This document shows positions 4,701 to 10,585 of a stretch of DNA of 10,585 nucleotides, one piece after another; position 1 is the stretch's first letter, and every line of letters starts with the position of its first letter. This DNA comes from an uncultured Clostridia bacterium (GTDB lineage: Bacteria; Bacillota; Clostridia; Oscillospirales; Oscillospiraceae): NCBI GenBank assembly GCA_946539175.1, contig CAMNHH010000076.1, positions 1-10,585 on the forward strand, read 5' to 3'. Under the pieces are notes generated by a model that was not told the DNA's origin, ran no database searches, and saw nothing but the letters and a program-made list of their open reading frames with translations. Position numbers and translations under genes: made by a program.

Positions 4701-6674
4701 ATGGAACGAAGCGTAAAGCGCCTGCTGTGCAACCAAGCTTACATATACACCGTCGTGCTGCTGATCCTGGGCGGCGTGGCCGCCGCCAGGCGGGACTACT
4801 GGATGGCGACGGCCCTGGCCGTGTCGGCCGTGCTGATGCTGGCCCTGAATCTGGCGGTGACCCGTCAGCGGGTCAAGGGCGTGGCCGCCAACGTCCAGAC
4901 GGCGGTGGACACTCTGAGCAAATCCGTCTCTGTGTCCGCCCCCTGGCCCATGGCGGAGCTCCGGCTTCGGGACGGGGAGATCCTCTGGCACAACCGTCAG
5001 TTTCAGAAGGCCCTGAACACCGTGGAGTCCAAGGTGGGGGAGCGGATCGGCAGTATCCTGCCGGAATTCCGCAGCGACTGGCTGGAGGCGGGCAAGCAGG
5101 AGGCCCCCGACGAGCAGCAGATCCGGGATCGGCGCTACCGCTGCCTGGGCTTCGTGCCCAAGATGGAAAATGGGAATGAGCCGATTGCCCAGCTGGTCTG
5201 GCTGGACTGCACCGAGCTCTTTGATACCCGGGACGAATATCTGCGATCCCGCCCGGTGGTGAGCATCATCCTCATCGACAACTACGATGAGCTCACCAAC
5301 AATCTCAACGACAGCGGCGTCTCCACGCTGAACGCCGCGCTGAACGAGCGGGTCAGCGCCTGGGCCGAGAAGATCGGCGGCCTGCTGCGGAAGCTGGAGC
5401 GCAACCGCTTCCTCTTTATCTTCGAGGCCAAGGATCTGTTCCGCATCACCGAGGGCAAGTTCTCCCTGCTGGAGACCGCCCGGGAGGTCACCAACCCCAG
5501 CGGCATTGCCGCCACCATCTCCTTCGGCGTGGGCAAGGACGGCGTGGGCTTCCAGGAGAATTATGACTTCGCGGCCCTGGCCCTGGAGATGGCCCTCTCC
5601 CGGGGCGGCGACCAGGCGGTCATCAAGGACAAGTACGATTTCAGCTTCTACGGGGGCCGCTCCGTGGAGACCGAGCGCCGCAGCAAGGTGAAGTCCCGGG
5701 TCATGGCCTCTTCCCTGTCCGCTCTGATCCAGCAGGCCAGCCGGGTCTTCCTGATGGGCCACAGAAACGCCGACGCCGACGCCATCGGCGCCGCCTGCGG
5801 CGTGGCGGCCCTCTGCCGCAGCATGGGCAAGAAGGCCAATATCGTCATCGACGAGGCGTCCTCCTCTGCCCCCAAGCTGCTGGGTCTGATCCGGACCGAG
5901 CCCCAGTATGAGGACGTGTTCCTCTCCGGCCAGGACGCTCTGCTGCTGGCGGACGCCAAGAGCCTGCTGATCGTGGTGGATACCAACCGGCCCGACCAGG
6001 TGGAGAGCCGGGAGCTGCTGGAATCCATGAACCGTGTGGCGGTGATCGACCACCATCGCCGGGCGGCGGACTATATCAACAACGCGGCCTTGAACATGCA
6101 CGAGCCCTTTGCCTCCTCCGCCTCCGAGCTGGTGACGGAGCTGCTGACCTATACGGTGGACGCCAAGACCATCCTGCCCTGTGAGCTGGCGGCTCTGATG
6201 TCGGGCATCGTGCTGGACACCAAGAGCTTCACGGTCCGGGTCAACAGCAGGACCTTTGAGGCGGCGGCCTTCCTGCGGAACCAGGGCGTGGACCCGGTGG
6301 ACGTGAAGCGCCTGTTCCAGAGCGGCTTCGACGAGACCCTCCGGCGCTACCGGATCATTGAGAGCGCCAAGCTCTATCGGGAGAATATCGCCGTGGCCTG
6401 CGCCAATGAAAACGTCAGCAGAGCCCTGGCAGGACAGGCGGCGGACGAGCTGCTGGGCATCGACGGCGTGCGCTGTGCCTTCGTGCTGTTCCGGCAGCAT
6501 GACGCGATCTTCATATCCGCCCGGTCCGGCGGCACCGTCAACGTCCAAGTGATTCTGGAGGCGCTGGGGGGCGGCGGCAACGCTGCCACCGCGGGCGCCC
6601 AGCTCAAGGGCGTCAGTATGGAGGCGGCCCGCGCCAGACTGGAGAGCGCCATCGACAAGTATTTCAGCGAGTAA
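4701..6674 (+). CDS. gdpP: Cyclic-di-AMP phosphodiesterase GdpP (YybT family)
   Basis: A 657-residue membrane phosphodiesterase, the usual family length, that hydrolyses the second messenger c-di-AMP and so affects cell wall, potassium and osmotic homeostasis. Two N-terminal helices (about 13-29 and 35-53) are followed by a PAS-like region (about 80-170). Next is a degenerate GGDEF domain (about 185-315), where ERNRFLFIFE stands in place of the GGDEF signature. The DHH domain starts near 340. Metal-site motifs are MGHRNADADAIG (352-363), VVDTN (425-429), VIDHH (448-452) and VLDTKSF (504-510). The C-terminal DHHA1 domain ends in GGGGNAATAGAQ (623-634), where relatives usually have His after the glycines. 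It is probably the first gene of the co-directional rplI-dnaB-tilS-ftsH run; gdpP-rplI-dnaB is a conserved Firmicute order. Transcription may come from 4645-4653. Confidence 0.96.
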   Translation: MERSVKRLLCNQAYIYTVVLLILGGVAAARRDYWMATALAVSAVLMLALNLAVTRQRVKGVAANVQTAVDTLSKSVSVSAPWPMAELRLRDGEILWHNRQFQKALNTVESKVGERIGSILPEFRSDWLEAGKQEAPDEQQIRDRRYRCLGFVPKMENGNEPIAQLVWLDCTELFDTRDEYLRSRPVVSIILIDNYDELTNNLNDSGVSTLNAALNERVSAWAEKIGGLLRKLERNRFLFIFEAKDLFRITEGKFSLLETAREVTNPSGIAATISFGVGKDGVGFQENYDFAALALEMALSRGGDQAVIKDKYDFSFYGGRSVETERRSKVKSRVMASSLSALIQQASRVFLMGHRNADADAIGAACGVAALCRSMGKKANIVIDEASSSAPKLLGLIRTEPQYEDVFLSGQDALLLADAKSLLIVVDTNRPDQVESRELLESMNRVAVIDHHRRAADYINNAALNMHEPFASSASELVTELLTYTVDAKTILPCELAALMSGIVLDTKSFTVRVNSRTFEAAAFLRNQGVDPVDVKRLFQSGFDETLRRYRIIESAKLYRENIAVACANENVSRALAGQAADELLGIDGVRCAFVLFRQHDAIFISARSGGTVNVQVILEALGGGGNAATAGAQLKGVSMEAARARLESAIDKYFSE

Positions 6675-6681
6675 AACACAG

Positions 6682-6700
6682 GGACGAGCCCGGCTCGTCC
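6682..6700 (+). other. Intergenic hairpin between gdpP and rplI
   Basis: GGACGAG (6682-6688) pairs with CTCGTCC (6694-6700) around CCCGG, starting 8 bases after the gdpP stop. It has no U-run, so it is unlikely to be a full terminator. It may be an RNA-processing or stabilising element that sets a different mRNA level for rplI than for gdpP. The rplI ribosome binding site (6711-6717) lies outside the stem. Confidence 0.5.
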
Positions 6701-6725
6701 GTCCGGATAGAAAGGAGAATGAACC

Positions 6726-7172
6726 ATGAAGGTTATTTTGACGCAGGATGTGAGAGGCCAGGGCAAGCGGGGCGAGATGATCAACGTCTCCGACGGCTAC
6801 GCCCGGAACTTCCTCTTCCCCCGGAAGCTGGCCCAGGAGGCCACCGCCGACAACGTGAACACCATGCGTATGAACGACAAGGCCAAGAAGGAGAAGGAGC
6901 AGAAGGCAAGGGAGGAGGCCGCGGCCCTCTCCGCCCGGCTCCGGGAGATGACCCTGACGGTCTACGCCAAGGGCGGCGGCGCGGGTCGGCTCTTCGGCTC
7001 CATCACCAGCCAGGAAATCTCCGAGGCCCTGAAGGTCCAGGAGAACATCGACCTGGACAAGCGCAAGATCGTCATCGAGGACAGCATCAAAACCGTGGGC
7101 CTCTACACCGTCAAGGCCAAGCTGGGCTTCGGCATCGACGCGCCTCTGAAGGTGGACGTCAAGGAAAAATAA
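6726..7172 (+). CDS. rplI: 50S ribosomal protein L9
   Basis: Large-subunit protein L9 binds 23S rRNA and helps hold reading-frame accuracy. It is 148 residues, the normal size. The N-terminal domain has the strongly conserved MKVILTQDVRGQGKRGEMIN (1-20) and VSDGYARNFLFPRKLA (21-36). A long charged connecting helix follows (about 41-75, rich in Lys, Glu and Ala). The C-terminal domain carries GRLFGSITSQEISEAL and ends with LGFGIDAPLKVDV. The start is supported by AAAGGAG (6711-6717), 8 bases before the ATG. The gene sits 51 bases after gdpP and 18 before dnaB, the standard Firmicute arrangement, so it is probably co-transcribed with both. Confidence 0.98.
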   Translation: MKVILTQDVRGQGKRGEMINVSDGYARNFLFPRKLAQEATADNVNTMRMNDKAKKEKEQKAREEAAALSARLREMTLTVYAKGGGAGRLFGSITSQEISEALKVQENIDLDKRKIVIEDSIKTVGLYTVKAKLGFGIDAPLKVDVKEK

Positions 7173-7190
7173 TCGCAGGAGAATTGGATC

Positions 7191-8540
7191 ATGCCAGAAT
7201 TTGATGATCTGATGAACAAGCAGCTTCCCCAATCCCTGGAGGCGGAGCAGGCGGTGCTGGGCTCCATGCTCATTGACAGCCGCTGCGTGGGAGACGTGGT
7301 GGGCATCCTCCGGCCGGAGGACTTCTATCTGAAGCAGAACCAGGAGATCTACGAGACCATCTACCGGATGTTCAGCTACTCCCAGCCCATCGACGTGGTG
7401 ACGGTGCTGGGGAAGCTGAAGGAGAACGGCTACTACGACGAGAGCACCACCCCCGCCTATATGCGGCAGCTGATGGAGATCACCCCCACCGCCGCCAACG
7501 TGAAGCACTACGCTTCCATCGTGCGGGACAAGTCCCTGCTTCGCGCCCTGTCCAAGGCCGCCACGGACATCAACGAGATGGTCCTGCGGGAGGAGGGCAC
7601 CGCCTCCGCAATCCTGGACAACGCCGAGCGGAAGGTGTTCTCCCTGCGTCGGGGCAACGCCGATGACGAGCTGGAGCGGATCGGCACCATCATGGTGAAG
7701 CTCTTCGGCCATCTGAACGAGCTGTCCCAGTCCGATATGGATTTCCCCGGGGTCCCCACGGGCCTGCGGAGCCTGGATAAAAAAATCAACGGTCTGAACA
7801 AGTCCGACCTGATCATCATCGCTGCCCGGCCCGGCATGGGCAAGACCACCATTGCGCTGAACATCCTGGCCAACGTGGCCAAGTCCACCCGGAAGACCGT
7901 GGCCTTCTTCTCCCTGGAAATGTCCAGGGAGCAGCTGGCCGCCCGGCTGCTGTCCTGCGAGAGCGCGGTGGACAACTACAAGCTCAGCACCGGCAAGCTG
8001 GAGCCGGAGGACTGGGAGAAAATCGGCGTGGCCTCCGCGGCCCTGGCCCAGACGGACATCCGGGTCTCCGACAATCCCACCATCTCCGTCACGGAGATGA
8101 ACGCCCTCTGCCGCCGCCTGGACAACCTGGGGCTGATCATCGTGGACTACCTCCAGCTGATGACCCGGGCAGACAAGGACGGCCACAGCGCCGAGAACCG
8201 GGTCAACGTGGTGGCGGAGATCTCCCGGGCCCTGAAGATCATGGCCAAGGATCTGAACGTGCCTGTGATCTGCCTGAGCCAGCTGTCCCGTGCCGCCGAG
8301 AGCCGCACGGACAAGCGGCCCCTGCTTTCGGACCTGCGGGAATCCGGCGCCATCGAGCAGGACGCCGACCAGGTCATTATGCTCTACCGGGACGATTACT
8401 ACAACCCCAACACCGAGGAAAAGAACGTCTGCGAGTGCATCGTGGCGAAAAACCGTCACGGCGAGCCCGGCACCGTCAAGGTCCAGTGGATGCCCCAGTT
8501 CTTCTCCTTCTCCGACCTGGATACCATCCACGAAGCGTAA
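7191..8540 (+). CDS. dnaB: Replicative DNA helicase DnaB (DnaC in Bacillus naming)
   Basis: The hexameric 5'-3' helicase that unwinds the chromosome at the replication fork and interacts with primase. It is 449 residues, the normal size, with no intein. The N-terminal helical domain (about 10-150) opens with LPQSLEAEQAVLGSMLID. A linker near 155-185 leads to the RecA-like domain. This contains the Walker A motif ARPGMGKTT (212-220, K218), the catalytic Glu in SLEMS (E243), the Walker B motif LIIVDYLQL (315-323, D319), the Q-containing motif LSQLSRAAE (362-370), and RESGAIEQDAD (383-393). A conserved AKNRHGEPG (419-427) follows near the end. AGGAG (7177-7181) is 9 bases before the ATG. Only 18 bases separate it from rplI and from tilS, consistent with one operon. 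Confidence 0.98.
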   Translation: MPEFDDLMNKQLPQSLEAEQAVLGSMLIDSRCVGDVVGILRPEDFYLKQNQEIYETIYRMFSYSQPIDVVTVLGKLKENGYYDESTTPAYMRQLMEITPTAANVKHYASIVRDKSLLRALSKAATDINEMVLREEGTASAILDNAERKVFSLRRGNADDELERIGTIMVKLFGHLNELSQSDMDFPGVPTGLRSLDKKINGLNKSDLIIIAARPGMGKTTIALNILANVAKSTRKTVAFFSLEMSREQLAARLLSCESAVDNYKLSTGKLEPEDWEKIGVASAALAQTDIRVSDNPTISVTEMNALCRRLDNLGLIIVDYLQLMTRADKDGHSAENRVNVVAEISRALKIMAKDLNVPVICLSQLSRAAESRTDKRPLLSDLRESGAIEQDADQVIMLYRDDYYNPNTEEKNVCECIVAKNRHGEPGTVKVQWMPQFFSFSDLDTIHEA

Positions 8541-8558
8541 GCGGCAATCGACGACCAT

Positions 8559-9917
8559 ATGGAACGGAAGCTTTATCGGTATATCCGGGAAAACGATCTG
8601 CTTAACCCGGGCGAGGACGTGACCGTGGCGCTGTCCGGCGGGACGGATTCCGTGGCCCTGCTGTGGCTGCTGCGGGCCCTGGCTTCCCGGCTGGAGATCC
8701 GCCTGCGGGCGGCCCATTTTCACCACGGCATCCGTGGCCCCGAGGCGGATCGGGACGCGGAATTCTGCCGCCGGCTCTGCGCCCGCTGGCAGATCCCCTT
8801 TACCCTGGGCCGGGGCAGCGCCCCGGAGCGGGCGTCCCAGACCGGGGAGAGCCTGGAGGAGGCCGCCCGGGTGCTGCGCTACCGCTTTCTGGAGGAGGCG
8901 GCCCCCGGCAAGATCGCCACGGCCCACAACGCCGACGACAATGCGGAGACCCTGCTGCTCCATCTGATCCGGGGCACCGGCACCCGGGGCCTGGGCGGCA
9001 TCCCGCCCAGGCGGGGCAGAGTGATCCGTCCGCTGCTGAGCTGCACCCGGCAGGAGCTGGAAACGCTGCTGGAGCGGGAGGGCCTGCCCCACGTGGAGGA
9101 CAGCAGCAACGGGGAGGACGACTGCCTGCGAAACCGGCTGCGGCATCGGGTCCTGCCCCTGCTGCGGGCGGAGAATCCCGGGCTCAGCGGGACCCTGGGC
9201 CGGACCGCGGCCCTGCTGCGGGCGGAGGACGCCTATCTCTCCCGGCTGGCGGCGGAGGCTGCAGCGGCCTGTCGGTTGGGGGAGGGCTACAGCTGCCGGA
9301 GTCTGCTGGCCCTGGACCCGGTGCTGCGGCGCCGGGTGCTGAGCTCCGCCCTCTGGACGCTGGGGCTGGAGGACCCCTCCGCCGTCTACGTGGAGGCCCT
9401 GGAAAAGCTGCTGCGGGCGGGACCCTCCGCCCGGCTGGATCTGCCCGGGGGCCTGCAGGCCCGCCGGGCGTACGACCTGCTGCGCCTGGGGCCCGCCGAC
9501 ACCCCGGCCTCCCTGCCGGAAACGGCCCTTCAGATCCCGGGAGAGACCCTCCTGCCCGGCAATTTGGGGCGAATCCGCTGCTTCGTTACAAAAAATTCAA
9601 ATTTCAGCAAAAAAAATCTTACCACCTTTGCGTTGAAGTGTGATATGATAGGCACGCTTGAGCTGCGGGTCCGGGGCAGACTGCCCGGAGACCGGCTCCG
9701 GCTTTCCGGCGGAACCAAGTCTCTGAAGGCGCTGATGATCGACCGGAAGATCCCCGCGGCCCTGCGGCCCGGCATCCCCGTGCTGACGGCGGACGGTCAG
9801 CCCGTTGCGGCCTTCGGCGTCGGCGCCGATCCCGCCTGGCTGGCGGCTCCCGGGGACGACGCACTGACCGTCACCTGGGAGCCGGAGACCACCGCATCGC
9901 CGCACAATGATCCCTGA
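8559..9917 (+). CDS. tilS: tRNA(Ile)-lysidine synthetase TilS
   Basis: TilS uses ATP and lysine to change C34 of the CAU-anticodon isoleucine tRNA into lysidine, letting it read AUA. The 452-residue protein has the N-type PP-loop SGGTDS (26-31) and HFHHGIRG (53-60), the equivalent of the family's NVNHxLRG. It also has TAHNADDNAET (121-131), RGTGTRGLGGI (138-148) and DSSNGEDDCLRNRLRHRVLP (181-200). The C-terminal tRNA-binding domain ends with RGRLPGDRLRLSGGTKSLKA (372-391). No proper Shine-Dalgarno sequence precedes the ATG; it starts 18 bases after the dnaB stop and is probably translated by re-initiation. Codons for residues about 343-364 are AT-rich with an A8 run (9609-9616), unlike the rest of the gene, but the protein matches the family on both sides. 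Confidence 0.96.
   Translation: MERKLYRYIRENDLLNPGEDVTVALSGGTDSVALLWLLRALASRLEIRLRAAHFHHGIRGPEADRDAEFCRRLCARWQIPFTLGRGSAPERASQTGESLEEAARVLRYRFLEEAAPGKIATAHNADDNAETLLLHLIRGTGTRGLGGIPPRRGRVIRPLLSCTRQELETLLEREGLPHVEDSSNGEDDCLRNRLRHRVLPLLRAENPGLSGTLGRTAALLRAEDAYLSRLAAEAAAACRLGEGYSCRSLLALDPVLRRRVLSSALWTLGLEDPSAVYVEALEKLLRAGPSARLDLPGGLQARRAYDLLRLGPADTPASLPETALQIPGETLLPGNLGRIRCFVTKNSNFSKKNLTTFALKCDMIGTLELRVRGRLPGDRLRLSGGTKSLKALMIDRKIPAALRPGIPVLTADGQPVAAFGVGADPAWLAAPGDDALTVTWEPETTASPHNDP
9641..9649 (+). promoter_or_regulatory. Possible internal extended -10 promoter within tilS
   Basis: TGATATGAT contains the TGn extension and TATGAT, inside an AT-rich island (about 9583-9650) that stands out in a GC-rich gene. 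No -35 box is found at 17 bases. If active it would give ftsH a separate transcript with a leader of about 290 bases. Chance occurrence is quite possible. Confidence 0.25.
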
Positions 9918-9944
9918 TCCTTTATGATAGAGAGGAAGAAGTGA

Positions 9945-10585
9945 ATGAATCAAAAATCACCGCAGACCTCCAGACGCGGCCCCATTATTCTGTATATGGT
10001 GCTGACGTTTCTGATGCTGTTTGCCCTGTATAAGCTGGTGGACGCCACGGATAACGTGGACGTCAAGTACTCCGACATTGTCACCCTGTTCCAGGAGGAG
10101 AAGGTGGAGGCCTTCGAGATCCAGAACAACACCATCCGGATGCAGCTAAAGGAGGAATTCCGGGGCCAGAAGCTCATCAAGTATCGGCTCTATGATTTTT
10201 CCCTGTTCTACGCGGATCTGGGCGATACCATCGCCGAGCAGCTGGAAAAGGGGACCCTGAAGGAATATGACGTGCTGCCGGAGTCCCAGGGGGCCCTGCT
10301 CCTGTCCAGCCTTCTGCCCATTGTGATCATGGGGGTCATTTTTATCGTGGTGATGATGGTGCTGATGAACCGCATGGGCGGCGGCGCCGGAAACGCCATG
10401 AAATTCAGCAAGGCCAACGCCAAGATCGGCAAGTCCAACCGGAAGGTGACATTTGCCGACGTGGCGGGAGCCGAGGAGGAAAAGGCGGAGCTCCAGGAGA
10501 TCGTGGAGTTCCTGAGGGATCCCTCCAAGTACACCCGCCTGGGGGCCAAGGTGCCCAAGGGCGTGCTGCTGGTGGGCCCTCCGGG
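9945..10585 (+). CDS. ftsH: ATP-dependent zinc metalloprotease FtsH, N-terminal part
   Basis: FtsH is a hexameric membrane AAA protease that degrades misassembled membrane proteins and selected soluble ones. The first 213 codons are present; the gene runs off the right edge before the rest of the AAA module and the HExxH protease site. Helix 1 is at about 13-30, the extracytoplasmic domain at 31-115 and helix 2 at 118-141. A glycine-rich linker (MGGGAGNAM, 144-152) follows, then VTFADVAGAEEEKAELQEIV (168-187) and PKGVLLVGPP (204-213), the beginning of Walker A. The ATG follows AGGAAG (9933-9938) by 6 bases. It lies 27 bases after tilS; hpt, often between the two in Firmicutes, is absent. A TATGAT at 9923-9928 could be a -10 box, but no -35 accompanies it. 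Confidence 0.96.
   Translation, partial: MNQKSPQTSRRGPIILYMVLTFLMLFALYKLVDATDNVDVKYSDIVTLFQEEKVEAFEIQNNTIRMQLKEEFRGQKLIKYRLYDFSLFYADLGDTIAEQLEKGTLKEYDVLPESQGALLLSSLLPIVIMGVIFIVVMMVLMNRMGGGAGNAMKFSKANAKIGKSNRKVTFADVAGAEEEKAELQEIVEFLRDPSKYTRLGAKVPKGVLLVGPP

Noticed and set aside
4680..9146. A 1488-codon open frame on the minus strand
   Set aside because: It is the exact codon-phase complement of gdpP, rplI, dnaB and tilS, has low-complexity Gly/His/Val/Leu/Gln-rich composition, no family motifs and no ribosome binding site. It results from absence of TTA, CTA and TCA codons in the real genes.
9583..9650. AT-rich island in tilS as a foreign insertion
   Set aside because: The encoded residues, including TTFALKCDMIGTLELRVRGR, run in frame into the normal TilS C-terminal domain, so the protein is not interrupted; only the base composition is odd.
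1..10585. Mobile elements, CRISPR arrays, tRNA/rRNA genes, toxin-antitoxin or defence systems
   Set aside because: No transposase or integrase motifs, no regularly spaced repeats, no cloverleaf sequence and no defence-type domains were seen; apart from three proteins of unknown function, the genes are conserved or known-family enzymes and core components.

Overview
The window looks like a chromosomal housekeeping segment from a GC-rich, low-spore-type Firmicute, most likely a Clostridia member of the Oscillospiraceae kind. Three things suggest this. The Shine-Dalgarno sequences are strong and Bacillus/Clostridium-like (AAGGAGG). The gdpP-rplI-dnaB order is the one known from Firmicutes. The codons are strongly GC-biased: TTA, CTA and TCA are almost absent. 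The taxonomic call is inference from gene order and codon use, not from a search.

Layout. (1) Bases 1-274, minus strand: the first 91 codons of mnmE (tRNA U34 modification GTPase), running off the left edge. (2) Bases 275-399: a divergent promoter pair with two good sigma-A-type promoters back to back. (3) Bases 400-1758, plus strand: a two-gene operon of an unrecognised three-helix membrane protein and a D-2-hydroxyacid dehydrogenase. It is followed, after about 160 featureless bases, by a symmetrical terminator that can serve both strands. (4) Bases 2008-4178, minus strand: a two-gene operon in which a DUF1015 protein and ispE (isoprenoid precursor kinase) overlap by GTGA, driven by a consensus extended -10 promoter at 4212-4240. 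(5) Bases 4360-4563, plus strand: a small DUF378 membrane protein, followed by a striking 21-bp perfect AT-rich inverted repeat. (6) Bases 4701-10585, plus strand: a compact co-directional run of gdpP (c-di-AMP phosphodiesterase), rplI (ribosomal protein L9), dnaB (replicative helicase), tilS (tRNA-Ile lysidine synthetase) and the 5' part of ftsH (membrane AAA protease).

Function. The right-hand cluster joins second-messenger turnover, ribosome structure, replication, tRNA decoding and membrane proteolysis. In Bacillus these genes lie in two separate origin-proximal blocks, and mnmE and ispE are also origin-proximal there, so the window probably lies near oriC. There is no hpt gene between tilS and ftsH.

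I saw no mobile element, CRISPR array, tRNA, rRNA or toxin-antitoxin pair, and no obvious new multi-gene system. The points most worth following are the AT-rich hairpin upstream of gdpP, the Asn in place of the usual His in the GdpP DHHA1 glycine motif, the translational coupling of DUF1015 to ispE, and the uncharacterised membrane protein paired with the dehydrogenase.
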